Shown: positions 41,359 to 51,511, counted from the stretch's first letter. The stretch: 64,000 nt of DNA from Flavobacterium aquiphilum (GCF_027111335.1 NZ_CP114288.1:4588001-4652000), one strand, 5' to 3'. Made by a program: numbers and translations. Notes: a model not told the origin generated them from the letters alone.

Positions 41359-43989
41359 CTACTTCACAAACTCAACCGCTTTATTCAAAGCCTCTGCAAT
41401 TCCATCAACATTTTTACCACCAGCAGTAGCAAAGAACGGTTGTCCTCCACCACCACCTTGGATGTATTTACCTAATTCACGAACCACTTGTCCTGCGTTT
41501 AGTTTTTTATCAGCAACCAACTCTTTAGAAATATAGCAAGACAACATTGGTTTTCCACCATCGGCAGTTGCCAATACTAAGAATAAATTTGTTCCTAATG
41601 TTCCTAATTCATAAGCTAAATCTTTTGCTCCTTCTGGGTTCAAATCTACTTGTTTAGCTAGGAATCGGATTCCGTTAATTTCCTGCAACTCTTTTGCCAG
41701 CTCTCCTTTCATATTTTTAGCTTTATCTTTCAATAAAACTTCCAATTGTTTTTTAAGCGAAGTATTCTCATCCTGCATTGCCTGAATCGCTTTTACAGGA
41801 TCTACAGCATTTTTCAAAACTTCTTTTATTTCTGCAAAAGTAATTAGTTGCGATTCAAAAAAGTCTTTGGCCGCTTCGCTTGTAATAGCCTCAATACGTC
41901 TGATTCCTGCCGCAACTGCACCTTCTGACACAATTTTGAAATGCCAAATATCACTTGTATTAGGAACGTGGGTCCCTCCGCACAATTCAACTGAATCACC
42001 AAATTTAATCATACGAACCACATCTCCATATTTCTCACCAAACAAAGCAATCGCACCTTCCTGCAACGCTTGTTCTTTTGGAATTCCTCTTTTTTCTACC
42101 AAAGGCAAACTCTCGCGGATTCTCGCATTCACGAAATCCTCTACTTCCTTCAATTCATCATCGGTTACTTTAGAAAAGTGAGAAAAGTCAAAACGCAAAG
42201 AAGCATTTCGCACCATCGATCCTTTTTGCTCAATATGAGTTCCCAATATTTTTCTCAAACCTTGGTGCAACAAGTGAGTTGCCGAGTGATTTGCAGATGT
42301 TTTAGCTCTTTGGATTTCATCTACAACAGCCACAAAACTATCGGTTAAATTGTCCGGAAGCGATTGTGTAAGATGTATGGTTTGATTGTTTTCTTTTTTA
42401 GTATCAATAATATAGATGATATCTCCGTTTGAAGCTTCAAGATATCCTTTATCACCTGTTTGTCCTCCGCTTTCTCCATAAAATGGCGTAGCATTGAAAA
42501 CCAACTGATAAATTTCACCGTCTTTCACACTGTCCACTCTACGGTATTTTGTTATTTTCACATTGTGTTTCAAACGGTCATAACCCACAAATTCCTGTAC
42601 GTCATCTTCAACCAAAACATTCCAGTCTCCTGCCGTTACTTTAGAAGCAGCACGAGAACGTTCTTTTTGTAATTGCAATTGTTCCTGAAATCCTTTTTCA
42701 TCCAATTCCAATCCTTTTTCAGATAAAATTAAAGCTGTTAAATCGATTGGAAAACCGTAAGTATCATACAATTCAAATGCTTTTTTACCATCGATAATTT
42801 TCCCTGAATTACTGCTAATAACAGCATCCAATAACACCAATCCCTGATCCAAAGTTCTCAAGAACGAACTTTCTTCCTCACGAATTACATTGGAACACAA
42901 AGCTTTTTGTGAACGAATCTCTGGGAATGAACCACTCATTTGTGCGCTCAAGGTGTCAACCAATCGGTAAATAAAAGGTTCTTTTGTGTTTAAGAAAGTA
43001 AAGCCGTAACGGATGGCACGACGCAAGATTCTGCGGATTACATAACCAGCACCAGTATTTGATGGCAACTGACCATCTGCAATTGCAAAAGCAACTGCAC
43101 GAACGTGATCGGCAATTACGCGAATCGCAATATTTATTTTTTCTTCGGCTTCGTCTTTAGCCTTAACGGTATATTTTGTTCCGGTAATCGTTTCGATTTC
43201 TCTGATAAGCGGAGTAAAAACATCCGTATCATAATTCGACTGAACTCCTTGCAAAACCATACAAAGACGCTCAAATCCCATTCCGGTATCCACGTGTTGC
43301 GCAGGCAATTTCTCAAGGGAACCGTCTGCTTTACGGTTGAATTCCATAAATACATTGTTCCAAATCTCAACTACATGAGGATGATCAGCATTCACTAAGG
43401 ATTTACCTGAAACCAATGCTTTTTCTTCTGCAGAACGAATATCCACATGAATTTCAGAACAAGGTCCGCAAGGTCCTTGGTCACCCATTTCCCAAAAATT
43501 GTCTTTTTTATTACCAAGAATAATTCGGTCTTCGTCAATCAACGTTTTCCAAATATCATAAGCTTCCTGGTCAAAAGGCACATTCTCATCTTTATTTCCT
43601 TCAAAAACAGAAACATAAAGAATATCCTTCGGGATTTTATACACCTCAGTCAATAATTCCCAAGCCCAATGAATCGCTTCTTTTTTGAAATAATCACCAA
43701 AAGACCAGTTCCCTAACATCTCAAACATAGTGTGGTGATAAGTATCGATCCCCACTTCCTCAAGGTCATTATGTTTTCCGGAAACACGAAGACATTTTTG
43801 CGTATCGGCAATTCTGTTGCTTTTTGGAGTTCCAAGGCCTAGAAAATATTCTTTGAACTGCGCCATTCCCGAGTTGTTAAACATTAAGGTTGGATCATCC
43901 TTAAGAACAATCGGAGCTGATGGAACAATTAAATGCCCTTTACTTTCAAAAAAATCTAAAAATTGTTTACGTATGTCTTGTGATTTCAT
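41359..43989 (-). CDS. alaS: Alanine-tRNA ligase AlaS
   Basis: AlaS charges tRNA-Ala. The 876-residue protein is full length. Its aminoacylation core has [52 protein letters not shown] and [14 protein letters not shown]. The editing domain has the zinc motifs [11 protein letters not shown] (about 559-569) and CGGTHVPNT. The oligomerisation/C-Ala domain ends with [19 protein letters not shown]. It is monocistronic, divergent from the M23 peptidase gene across a palindromic repeat. Confidence 0.98.
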   Translation of the reverse strand: MKSQDIRKQFLDFFESKGHLIVPSAPIVLKDDPTLMFNNSGMAQFKEYFLGLGTPKSNRIADTQKCLRVSGKHNDLEEVGIDTYHHTMFEMLGNWSFGDYFKKEAIHWAWELLTEVYKIPKDILYVSVFEGNKDENVPFDQEAYDIWKTLIDEDRIILGNKKDNFWEMGDQGPCGPCSEIHVDIRSAEEKALVSGKSLVNADHPHVVEIWNNVFMEFNRKADGSLEKLPAQHVDTGMGFERLCMVLQGVQSNYDTDVFTPLIREIETITGTKYTVKAKDEAEEKINIAIRVIADHVRAVAFAIADGQLPSNTGAGYVIRRILRRAIRYGFTFLNTKEPFIYRLVDTLSAQMSGSFPEIRSQKALCSNVIREEESSFLRTLDQGLVLLDAVISSNSGKIIDGKKAFELYDTYGFPIDLTALILSEKGLELDEKGFQEQLQLQKERSRAASKVTAGDWNVLVEDDVQEFVGYDRLKHNVKITKYRRVDSVKDGEIYQLVFNATPFYGESGGQTGDKGYLEASNGDIIYIIDTKKENNQTIHLTQSLPDNLTDSFVAVVDEIQRAKTSANHSATHLLHQGLRKILGTHIEQKGSMVRNASLRFDFSHFSKVTDDELKEVEDFVNARIRESLPLVEKRGIPKEQALQEGAIALFGEKYGDVVRMIKFGDSVELCGGTHVPNTSDIWHFKIVSEGAVAAGIRRIEAITSEAAKDFFESQLITFAEIKEVLKNAVDPVKAIQAMQDENTSLKKQLEVLLKDKAKNMKGELAKELQEINGIRFLAKQVDLNPEGAKDLAYELGTLGTNLFLVLATADGGKPMLSCYISKELVADKKLNAGQVVRELGKYIQGGGGGQPFFATAGGKNVDGIAEALNKAVEFVK

Positions 43990-44036
43990 TTTTTGTCAAT
44001 ATACAGTATTTCGTGAATTATTTTTTATTACATTTC

Positions 44037-44098
44037 TAAGATGCTAAGTTTCTGATAGTCTAAGTATCTTAGCATCTATGAAACTTAGAATCTTTAAA
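44037..44098. repeat. Nested palindromic repeat (AAGATGCTAAGTTTC type)
   Basis: AAGATGCTAAGTTTC faces GAAACTTAGAATCTT. Inside these arms GATAGTCTAAG faces CTTAGCATC, so the element can form two nested hairpins. It lies between divergent alaS and the M23 gene. Confidence 0.65.
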
Positions 44099-44181
44099 AA
44101 AAAGAGTAGAACATCTGAAACATTTATTAAATTTGTTCGACTTACCTTTTAATAGTTTGCAAAAATAGGGTATTTTAAAAT

Positions 44182-45159
44182 ATGGCGAAAGTAAAATATT
44201 ATTACGATTCTGTAAATCTGGCTTATCGCAAAATAAAAATCAGAAAGAGAAAAAAATTGGGTTATGCCGTTCTGTTTTTATTAGCCTCGGCATTGTTTGG
44301 TTTTTTGACTTTCATCATACTTTTGAACACTCCTTATTTTGACACTCCAAAAGAACGTTTGCAAGCACGTGAAATCGAAAATTTAAAACTGAATTATGCT
44401 ATTTTGGACAAAAAAATGGACGAAGTAGATGATGTAATAGAAGATATTGAGGACAGGGACAACAATTTGTACCGGGTTTATTTCAACACCGCCGCCATTC
44501 CGGAAGAAGAACGAAAAGCTGGATATTCCAAAATAGACCGTTATACTGCCCTTAAAGGATATGACAATTCGAAATTGGTAATCAGCACAACCGAAAGAGT
44601 GGACGCTTTGAGCAAAGAATTGGCCATTCAGTCAAAATCATTGGATGAAATTGTAAAATTGGCAAAAGCAAAAGGCAAACTGCTTTCGGCAATTCCGGCG
44701 ATACAACCCGTAAAAAATGAAAACCTAAAACGAATGGCTTCGGGTTTTGGATACAGAACCGACCCTTTTACAAAAGCACGAAAAATGCACGAAGGAATGG
44801 ATTTTACAGCCAAAACAGGAACACCAATCTATGCCACCGGAGATGGTGTCGTGGCAAGAGCTGACAATACCGCTTCCGGATTCGGAAACCATATTGTAAT
44901 CAGACATGGTTATGGTTACGAAACACTTTATGGGCATTTGAGCAAATACAACTGCAGGCCGGGGAAATCGGTAAAAAGAGGAGATATTATTGGATATGTA
45001 GGCAGCACGGGACGTTCAGAAGCACCACATTTACATTACGAAGTGCACAAAAACGGAAAAGTGGTCAACCCTCTTAATTTTTATTACGGCAATATTTCGG
45101 CAGTAGAATACGTTGCCATTTCAAAAATAGCGAACCAAGAAAACCAGTCATTGGATTAA
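44182..45159 (+). CDS. M23 family metallopeptidase
   Basis: The 325-residue protein has one N-terminal membrane segment (KLGYAVLFLLASALFGFLTF, about 27-46), a charged coiled-coil-like region (LKLNYAILDKKMDEVDDVIE) and a C-terminal LytM/M23 domain. The zinc ligands are expected in KMHEGMDFTA (His and Asp) and in APHLHYEVHKNGK (HLH). YATGDGVVARADNTASGFGN and NHIVIRHGYGYETLYGHL are also family segments. It should cut peptidoglycan cross-links or activate other hydrolases from the periplasmic side. The MerR gene follows 62 bases later on the same strand. Confidence 0.94.
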   Translation: MAKVKYYYDSVNLAYRKIKIRKRKKLGYAVLFLLASALFGFLTFIILLNTPYFDTPKERLQAREIENLKLNYAILDKKMDEVDDVIEDIEDRDNNLYRVYFNTAAIPEEERKAGYSKIDRYTALKGYDNSKLVISTTERVDALSKELAIQSKSLDEIVKLAKAKGKLLSAIPAIQPVKNENLKRMASGFGYRTDPFTKARKMHEGMDFTAKTGTPIYATGDGVVARADNTASGFGNHIVIRHGYGYETLYGHLSKYNCRPGKSVKRGDIIGYVGSTGRSEAPHLHYEVHKNGKVVNPLNFYYGNISAVEYVAISKIANQENQSLD

Positions 45160-45221
45160 CGATTTTAGGTTGCTGATTTTAGATTTCGAAAAATCACATA
45201 ACTTATTAATATAAAAAATAC

Positions 45222-45554
45222 ATGCATATTGAACTACCAAAAGATAAAAGATATTACAGCATTGGCGAAGTAGCCAAAGCATTTGACGTAAACGCTTCCC
45301 TGATTCGTTTTTGGGACGGTGAATTTGATATTCTGAAACCAAAGAAAAACGCCAAAGGAAACAGAATGTTTACACCTGAAGATGTGAAAAACTTACAGCT
45401 TATCTATCATTTGGTCAAGGAAAGAGGATTCACTTTAGAAGGAGCTAAAATTCATTTGAAAGAAGGCCAAAAGAAAACTATGGATAAATATGAAATCATC
45501 AGCAAGCTGGAAGCCATAAAATTACAGTTAACCAATATTAAAAACGAGCTGTGA
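45222..45554 (+). CDS. MerR family transcriptional regulator
   Basis: The 110-residue protein has the MerR winged helix-turn-helix: KRYYSIGEVAKAFDVNASLI, RFWDGEFDILKPKKNAKGNR and FTPEDVKNLQLIYHLVKERG, followed by a short helix (KLEAIKLQLTNIKNEL) and no effector-binding domain. This short form is found in Flavobacteriia between an M23 peptidase gene and lemA, as here. Its target is unknown. Confidence 0.9.
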   Translation: MHIELPKDKRYYSIGEVAKAFDVNASLIRFWDGEFDILKPKKNAKGNRMFTPEDVKNLQLIYHLVKERGFTLEGAKIHLKEGQKKTMDKYEIISKLEAIKLQLTNIKNEL

Positions 45555-45650
45555 CAATGGCATTTTCAATGTCAATGTCAATAAAAAAAACAAACTTTAA
45601 ACAAATACACAATTAAACAATAAACTTTAAACACTTAAAACTAAACAAAC

Positions 45651-46238
45651 ATGAAAAGATTTTTGCCTTGGATTATAGTAGCAGTAGTACTTTTTGCAAT
45701 TTACAGCTGGGTTAAAGGAATTAACAATACCGCTGTTGAATTAAGCCAAAATGTTGAACAAACATGGGGAGATGTACAAACAGCTTACCAAAGAAGAAAT
45801 GACCTTATCGGAAACTTGGTAAACACAGTTAAAGGTGCTGCCGATTTTGAAAAAAGTACTTTGACAGCCGTAATTGAAGCTCGTGCCAAAGCTACTTCAG
45901 TAACAATTGATCCAAAAAATATCACAAAGGAACAATTAGAAGCTTTCAATTCTGCTCAATCAGGAGTTTCGTCTTCTTTATCAAGATTATTGGTGAGTGT
46001 CGAGCAATATCCTACTTTGAAAGCAAATGAAAATTTCCTCAAATTACAAGACGAATTGGCTAGTACTGAAAACCAAATCTTGACTGCAAGAACACGTTTC
46101 AATGAAGCTGTTAAACCTTATAACACACATATTCAAACTTTCCCTAACTCTTTGTTTGCAGGAATGTTTGGCTTCAAAGAAAAAGCGTATTTCCAAGCCG
46201 TAACCGGAGCAGAAAAACCCGTTGAAGTAAAATTCTAA
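45651..46238 (+). CDS. LemA family protein
   Basis: The 195-residue protein has an N-terminal signal anchor (RFLPWIIVAVVLFAIYSWV) and the LemA domain: NVEQTWGDVQTAYQRRNDLI (about 35-54), NLVNTVKGAADFEKSTLTAV, a helical middle part and RFNEAVKPYNTHIQTFPNSL near the end. LemA proteins are membrane-anchored helical bundles of uncertain role, often encoded beside TPM-domain genes, as here. A terminator hairpin follows but two TPM genes lie just beyond it, so it may attenuate rather than end transcription. Confidence 0.94.
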   Translation: MKRFLPWIIVAVVLFAIYSWVKGINNTAVELSQNVEQTWGDVQTAYQRRNDLIGNLVNTVKGAADFEKSTLTAVIEARAKATSVTIDPKNITKEQLEAFNSAQSGVSSSLSRLLVSVEQYPTLKANENFLKLQDELASTENQILTARTRFNEAVKPYNTHIQTFPNSLFAGMFGFKEKAYFQAVTGAEKPVEVKF

Positions 46239-46248
46239 ATCCTCACAA

Positions 46249-46270
46249 CCCCGCTACGGCGGGGCTTTTT
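46249..46270 (+). terminator. Intrinsic terminator after lemA
   Basis: CCCCGC (46249-46254) pairs with GCGGGG (46259-46264) around TACG, then CTTTTT. It is only about 25 bases before the next gene of the same cluster. Confidence 0.85.
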
Positions 46271-46294
46271 AATGCATACTAAAAAAATCAAATA

Positions 46295-46732
46295 ATGTCA
46301 AAAGTAGAAGATTTTTTAAGCAAAGAAGATGAACAAGAAATTGTTGAAGCTATTCGAGTAGCTGAGAAAAACACTTCTGGCGAAATTAGGGTTCATATCG
46401 AAGCAACAACATCCCTGGATCATTATGACCGTGCCATGGAGGTTTTTAACGAATTAAGAATGGATGAAACCCAATTGCAAAACGGTGTTTTAATCTATCT
46501 GGCTGTGGAGGACAAGACGTTTGTGATTTGTGGAGACAAAGGGATTAACGATATTGTCACTAATACTTTTTGGGACAGTACCCGTGATGCTATGGCTTCC
46601 CAATTCAAACAAGGATATTTCAAACAGGGATTAATCAATGGTATTTTGAAAGCCGGAGATGAACTGAAAAAATATTTCCCTTGGCAGGAAGGTGACACCA
46701 ATGAATTGTCTAACGAAATATCAAAAGGATAA
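46295..46732 (+). CDS. TPM domain protein, soluble
   Basis: The 145-residue protein is a short TPM (Psb32/MOLO1-like) domain without signal peptide: IVEAIRVAEKNTSGEIRVHI (about 15-34), GVLIYLAVEDKTFVICGDKG and FKQGYFKQGLINGILKAGDE. Its stop overlaps the next start (TAATG), so translation of the two TPM genes is coupled. The domain is found in proteins of membrane or photosystem maintenance; here its role with LemA is unknown. Confidence 0.9.
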   Translation: MSKVEDFLSKEDEQEIVEAIRVAEKNTSGEIRVHIEATTSLDHYDRAMEVFNELRMDETQLQNGVLIYLAVEDKTFVICGDKGINDIVTNTFWDSTRDAMASQFKQGYFKQGLINGILKAGDELKKYFPWQEGDTNELSNEISKG

Positions 46733-47577
46733 TGGAAATAAGTCAAAAGCCAAAAAGCAAAAGTCAAAAAGCAAAAAAAGGATTAAACCTATTTCTTTAT
46801 TTTTTAGTTTTCGTAAACAGCAGTTTTCTATTTGCACAATTTACAATCCCGGAAAAACCTGATTTTCAAACTTCGGTTTATGATTACGCCAATCTTTTGA
46901 GTCCTCAGGAAAAAAGTCAGCTCGAAGAAAAACTAATCAAATACTCCGATTCAACAACAACTCAAATTGTTGTGATCACCATTGAAAGCCTCAAGAATGA
47001 AAATGTAAACCAACTCGCTACAAACTGGGCACAGAAATGGGGAATTGGACAAGCGAAAGAAGACAATGGTGTCATTATTTTATTGGCAAAAAATGAACAT
47101 AAAATCGCCATTAACCCTGGTTACGGACTTGAAGACCGTTTGACGGCAGGAATTGGCGGAACAATAATCCGAAATATTATCATCCCTGAATTCAAAGCAG
47201 GAAGTTATTATAACGGTCTTGACAAAGGAACCGATGCAATTATCGATGTTTTCAAAGGCAAATTCAAAGGTGAACGCAAGCAAAGCCACAAAGAGAAAGA
47301 TTTCCCAATCATCCCGTTCATTATCATAGTTGTCATTATTTTGATTTTATTTTCCAAAAATAGAAATTCTGGCGGCAATTCCGGTAACCGTGGCGGAGGC
47401 GGAGGCCCTAGCCTACTCGACGTTATCATTCTGAGCAATCTCGGAAGGGGCCTTGGAGGTGGCGGTGGCGGTTTCGGAGGATCATCCGGAGGTGGATTTG
47501 GAGGCGGTGGCGGTGGCTTCGGCGGCGGTTTTGGCGGTGGCGGATTCTCCGGTGGAGGTTCTAGCGGAAGCTGGTAG
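46732..47577 (+). CDS. TPM domain protein with Gly-rich C-terminus, exported
   Basis: The 281-residue protein has a signal peptide late in the N-terminus (LNLFLYFLVFVNSSFLFAQF, about 19-38). It then has a TPM domain (VYDYANLLSPQEKSQLEEKL, TTTQIVVITIESLKNENVNQ, NGVIILLAKNEHKIAINPGY), one membrane segment (FIIIVVIILILF) and a Gly/Ser-rich tail (GGGGGFGGGFGGGGFSGGGS). This matches the YgcG type. An alternative start inside the Lys-rich first 18 residues is possible. It ends the lemA-TPM cluster. Confidence 0.92.
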   Translation: MEISQKPKSKSQKAKKGLNLFLYFLVFVNSSFLFAQFTIPEKPDFQTSVYDYANLLSPQEKSQLEEKLIKYSDSTTTQIVVITIESLKNENVNQLATNWAQKWGIGQAKEDNGVIILLAKNEHKIAINPGYGLEDRLTAGIGGTIIRNIIIPEFKAGSYYNGLDKGTDAIIDVFKGKFKGERKQSHKEKDFPIIPFIIIVVIILILFSKNRNSGGNSGNRGGGGGPSLLDVIILSNLGRGLGGGGGGFGGSSGGGFGGGGGGFGGGFGGGGFSGGGSSGSW

Positions 47578-47591
47578 AAATATATATCAGG

Positions 47592-47622
47592 AAAGAGAGT
47601 TCGGTAAGGGCTCTCTTTTTTA
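47592..47622 (+). terminator. Intrinsic terminator after the TPM cluster
   Basis: AAAGAGAG (47592-47599) pairs with CTCTCTTT (47611-47618), followed by TTT. Confidence 0.85.
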
Positions 47623-47637
47623 TACCTTTTAAATTAG

Positions 47638-47817
47638 TACATCCCAAATACATCTGAGAGCTTTAATATTAAGCAAAATATTAACCATTCTTTATATGAA
47701 GAATATCGATTATTAGATAAATCTTCTGCTCAAGCTATAAAATTAGCACAGCAAATGATTAAAAATTCAAATGCTGTAAAATTACCTCAAAATATAAATT
47801 CGATTAAATCATATTAA
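47638..47817 (+). pseudogene. C-terminal remnant of an unidentified gene
   Basis: A 59-codon open frame without a good start codon runs from a stop at 47635 to TAA at 47815-47817. It encodes NINHSLYEEYRLLDKSSAQA and, further on, KLAQQMIKNSNAVKLPQNIN. The composition is protein-like and resembles the next gene (AT-rich third positions). Its stop lies one base before the ATG of the HD gene, as expected for an operon partner whose 5' part was lost. I do not recognise it. Confidence 0.55.
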
Positions 47818-47818
47818 A

Positions 47819-48814
47819 ATGGGATACAGCTATTATATCTATAATTATAATGGAATAGATACATTATATAGAATTATAGGCAAACTACATGGTAACGTTT
47901 CAACTTTAGAGGCTTATTATGACGGAAATTGGAGTAAAGAATCTAAATTAATAAACCCTTTTATGAATAAATATGTGACGGGTTGGTTAGATGACAATGA
48001 TGCAATGGATTATGAAACAGCTATTGGATTACTATATCATAAAATAATTGAAGCAAAACGTTTTGCAGTTGAAAAACATGGAAATCAAAAATATGGCATA
48101 TTCCCTTATGAAGTCCACTTGATAAATGTAGTAAATGTTTTATTAAGTAATAATATTTTTCCTAATACGGAAGAGAATATTGATTTATGGATTTGTGCAT
48201 GGTTACATGATGTTTTAGAGGATACAACTACAACAAAACAAGAGTTAATCTCTAAATTTGGAACTAATATTTATGAAATAGTCTGGTCTTTGACAGATGG
48301 CGAACATGGAAATAGAAAAGAAAGGAAACAAACAATGTATCAAAAACTAAGTCTAAATCAGAATGGAATTATTATCAAATTAGCAGATAGAATTGCAAAT
48401 TTAGAATTTAGTATTATTAATTATAATCAGGAAAAAATTAATCTGTACATTTCTGAAAATGAAGAATTAAATAGACAATTGATCAATACAATTGTAAAAA
48501 AAGAAGGATTGACCTTTTTAAAATATCTTAATAACTTGATAAAAAATAATTCTTTAAATCCCATATCTGAAATAGAGTCACTTTTAAAAAACAAAACTTT
48601 ATTAGAGGAGAAAATAGAAAAATTAATTAAGCTACTAAAAGAAAGCAACAAACCTACTTATCAATTTTTTGAAAACATTAAAGCAGAATTAGAAACTAAC
48701 AAACAAAAAGCATTAAACAAATTAAAAACATCTTTTGTAATCACCCAACACGCAAACTTTAATTTTAACGAAGAGAAATTATTAGATGAAATAATTGAGA
48801 TTGCTAATTTGTGA
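47819..48814 (+). CDS. HD-domain protein of the RelA/SpoT hydrolase type, with unknown flanking regions
   Basis: The 331-residue protein has an N-terminal region of about 80 residues of no known family (MGYSYYIYNYNGIDTLYRII). An HD hydrolase domain follows at about 80-200: YHKIIEAKRFAVEKHGNQKY, FPYEVHLINVVNVLL (His ligand), CAWLHDVLEDT (the HD) and IIIKLADRIANLEF (last Asp). This is the order seen in (p)ppGpp hydrolases such as Mesh1. The C-terminal 130 residues are Lys/Asn-rich helices. It lacks a synthetase or TGS domain. It could hydrolyse alarmone or another nucleotide; small HD proteins of this type also act as antitoxins. The DNA is much more AT-rich than its neighbours. Confidence 0.75.
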   Translation: MGYSYYIYNYNGIDTLYRIIGKLHGNVSTLEAYYDGNWSKESKLINPFMNKYVTGWLDDNDAMDYETAIGLLYHKIIEAKRFAVEKHGNQKYGIFPYEVHLINVVNVLLSNNIFPNTEENIDLWICAWLHDVLEDTTTTKQELISKFGTNIYEIVWSLTDGEHGNRKERKQTMYQKLSLNQNGIIIKLADRIANLEFSIINYNQEKINLYISENEELNRQLINTIVKKEGLTFLKYLNNLIKNNSLNPISEIESLLKNKTLLEEKIEKLIKLLKESNKPTYQFFENIKAELETNKQKALNKLKTSFVITQHANFNFNEEKLLDEIIEIANL

Positions 48815-48826
48815 CTCGACCACTCA

Positions 48827-48890
48827 GATATATCGGCAACGATAGCGAAATGTTTTCTGTACCCACTAAGTGAATCAAAAAAAGACACTA
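48827..48890 (+). repeat. 3'-flank repeat, short divergent copy
   Basis: GATATATCGGCAACGATAGC then GAAATGTTTTCTGTACCCAC resembles the start of the two longer copies at 52376 and 55543. It begins 13 bases after the HD gene stop. Confidence 0.6.
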
Positions 48891-49018
48891 CAATTATAAA
48901 ATGACTTTGTTTCATTTCCTTTTTTTATAAAATAAAAATTAAATTTATGGGAATTATCAATCATTTTCCCATAAGTTTGAGAAAATAAGAACTACTACTT
49001 TTTTCAAAAATAGTGCCT

Positions 49019-51511
49019 ATGAAATCCTTTTTTACCTTAACAATTTTTCTTTTAAATTTTCTTTTTGCACACTCCCAAGTTCCCACCCAATCCATCAAAG
49101 GAGATCCAGACAGCTTCTATCTAACGGTGGAAGGATCTAATTTAGATGACAAAAATCCAAATCCCTCAATTTTTGTTGAAAATAAAAAATATGGTATCAA
49201 GCAAAACAGTACGGTAATTGTAAAACCTGTTTATGATTATATTGACTTTTCCGAAGAGGATTTTAAAGTAAAAACCAACAACAAATTTGGCATTATAAAT
49301 AAAAAAGGGGAAACCGTTTTGGAAACCAAATATGATTCAATTGGCAATGCGACACAATCCTACATCGTAAAACTGAACAATAAATATGGCACCGTTACTG
49401 ACAAAGGAATTCCATTATTACCCGTTAAATATTCTAAAATACTTTATTCAAATAACATATCAAAAACAGCTTTAATAAGGGATGAGAACAAAGAATTAAA
49501 ATTGGTTCTTGACAATGTCGTATCCAACTATTCCTTTGATAACATTCTCATCTATAAAAATTCGGCCATCATTTCTAAAAATTCCAAAAAAGGATTGATT
49601 GCCGAAGGAAAATTAATTTTGGAACCCATTTATGACAACATATCGAGAGACGGAAAAGTTTTAACCGATAAAGATTACATAAAAAAGACATTAGACAAAA
49701 ACAAATATTTCATTGACAATACCCAGCAAAATATTTTCATAACACAACTAGGCCAAAAACAAGGACTAATCGAAAATGGCGTCCGAATCTATGCTGACGA
49801 GATGGACAAAATAAACAATGATTATTTGCGGGGCATCATAATTGTCGAAAAAGACAAAAAACAGGGAGCCTATTTACCCCACACAAAACAAAAAATAGAC
49901 ATGGACTACAGTTCGATTAATTGTGACGGTACCCGTTTCATTGAATTAAAAAAGAACAATCTTTCAGGCATGGTTGATTACAAACTCAACCAAATATTGC
50001 CTTCAGAATATGATGACATTCAGGTCATGGGAATGGAGAGTGCTTTTAAAATTATAAAAAACAAAAAACAGGGTTGGGCTTCCGCAAAAGGGGAAATTTT
50101 AATCCCTACAATGTATGACGACATAGATGATTTCAACATGTTCCTTTCAGACGGCGAAAGTTTCAAAGGTTTGTTTAAGGTAAAAAACAATGACTTAACC
50201 GGCGTAATTGATCAATCAAACAAAATAATACTTCCTTTAAATTTTGAGTTCATATTTGAAAGAAACGCTTTTATCTGCGGTAAAACCATGGACGGAAAAT
50301 TTGGATTGTACAAAAAAGACGGTTCAGTAATTTTAAAGCCGGAGTATAAATTTATTTTCGAATCTGAAAATGGAAGCAGTAAATTGCTGTTTGCCCTAAA
50401 AGAATCTTCTTACTCCATCATCAATAAGGAAGGCAAAACCATTTATGACAATTCCATCAAAAAGTATGGATATATTCTAAATGAGTACAATTTGGTCTGT
50501 CCTTTTTTTGACACAGAAAATTCATTTTTACTCCTTCAAGACACCAAAAATAAATACGGCGTCTATGACGAAGTCAATCAAAAACAATGTCTTCCGCAGA
50601 TTTATAACAGCATCAAGCAAAAACTGCCTGTCGAAAAAAACACCTATTTCGTCGTTTCAAAAAACAATAAATTTGGAATTGTTGATGACAAAAACACTAC
50701 GATAGTTCCATTTTTATACGATGACCTGAGTTTTGACTTAGCAAATCCATATACAGGCAAAGAAATTATTCTGCCTGCCAAAAAGAACGGAAAATGGGGA
50801 TTGATTTCGTTAAAGAATAAAACTTTGGTTGATTTTGGCTATCAGCACATTGCAAAAATTGACGACCAAAGAAATATTTTTAAGGCAAAAATTAAAAACA
50901 AGTACAAAATCATTAACGGAAACGGTAAAGCCTTATGCGCTGACTCATTCGATGACGTAGCTAATTTTGAAGGGAACGAAACATTAACTTTCGATAAAAA
51001 CACAATGAAAGTCATAAATGACAAAGGTGCTTACACCGGTGTGAAAAAAGAAATGACTATTCATGACGGCTATAAAACTTTTGATGAATTAAAATTTGCG
51101 CTGATTGAAGCCTTGGAAAATCCAAAAGACGACAAATTAATGACTTTTTGTACTAAAATTGCGCCTTCAAAACACATACTTTATTATTTGACCACAAATG
51201 TATTTGACAAAAAATCGCTAAAATATACGCCAACACAAGATTTAATCGCCAAACAATATTTTAAGAAACTATCCGAGTTTAAATTAGACCGATGGAATGA
51301 CGGTAGATTTTACAATAAAGGATCATTAAAATCGGTAAACGACTATACTTATATTGACGACAACGGAATTGTGACAAATTCAAGAACCAATGACCATGCT
51401 TATGGCGATACGCGCCTTATGGAAAAAATAATCCGAAACGCCGTAAAAGTCAACGGATTTTGGATTAGCTCTTATTTCATGCACCGCAATTTTGAAATAT
51501 CCGATTATTAA
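49019..51511 (+). CDS. Secreted WG-repeat protein
   Basis: From the ATG at 49019 (830 residues; the GTG at 49013 is less likely) there is a signal peptide (MKSFFTLTIFLLNFLFAHSQ). The rest, to about residue 690, is a row of WG/KWG-like repeats, visible as NKKYGIKQNSTVIVKPVYDY, NKFGIINKKGETVLETKYDS, NKYGTVTDKGIPLLPVKYSK and again near 560-640. Each repeat is a strand-turn-strand of about 35 residues. The last 130 residues are not repeats and hold charged segments. WG repeats probably form a propeller-like binding surface; the ligand is unknown. A TPR gene follows 49 bases later. Confidence 0.88.
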   Translation: MKSFFTLTIFLLNFLFAHSQVPTQSIKGDPDSFYLTVEGSNLDDKNPNPSIFVENKKYGIKQNSTVIVKPVYDYIDFSEEDFKVKTNNKFGIINKKGETVLETKYDSIGNATQSYIVKLNNKYGTVTDKGIPLLPVKYSKILYSNNISKTALIRDENKELKLVLDNVVSNYSFDNILIYKNSAIISKNSKKGLIAEGKLILEPIYDNISRDGKVLTDKDYIKKTLDKNKYFIDNTQQNIFITQLGQKQGLIENGVRIYADEMDKINNDYLRGIIIVEKDKKQGAYLPHTKQKIDMDYSSINCDGTRFIELKKNNLSGMVDYKLNQILPSEYDDIQVMGMESAFKIIKNKKQGWASAKGEILIPTMYDDIDDFNMFLSDGESFKGLFKVKNNDLTGVIDQSNKIILPLNFEFIFERNAFICGKTMDGKFGLYKKDGSVILKPEYKFIFESENGSSKLLFALKESSYSIINKEGKTIYDNSIKKYGYILNEYNLVCPFFDTENSFLLLQDTKNKYGVYDEVNQKQCLPQIYNSIKQKLPVEKNTYFVVSKNNKFGIVDDKNTTIVPFLYDDLSFDLANPYTGKEIILPAKKNGKWGLISLKNKTLVDFGYQHIAKIDDQRNIFKAKIKNKYKIINGNGKALCADSFDDVANFEGNETLTFDKNTMKVINDKGAYTGVKKEMTIHDGYKTFDELKFALIEALENPKDDKLMTFCTKIAPSKHILYYLTTNVFDKKSLKYTPTQDLIAKQYFKKLSEFKLDRWNDGRFYNKGSLKSVNDYTYIDDNGIVTNSRTNDHAYGDTRLMEKIIRNAVKVNGFWISSYFMHRNFEISDY

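Noticed and set aside
41359..47577. tRNA or rRNA genes in the gaps
   Set aside because: I looked for cloverleaf patterns and GTTCRA-type loops in the gaps of the window and found none convincing.
47638..47817. A complete small gene before the HD gene
   Set aside because: There is no suitable start codon after the stop at 47635 that would give a reasonable protein, and the sequence reads like the tail of a longer one, so I list it as a remnant.
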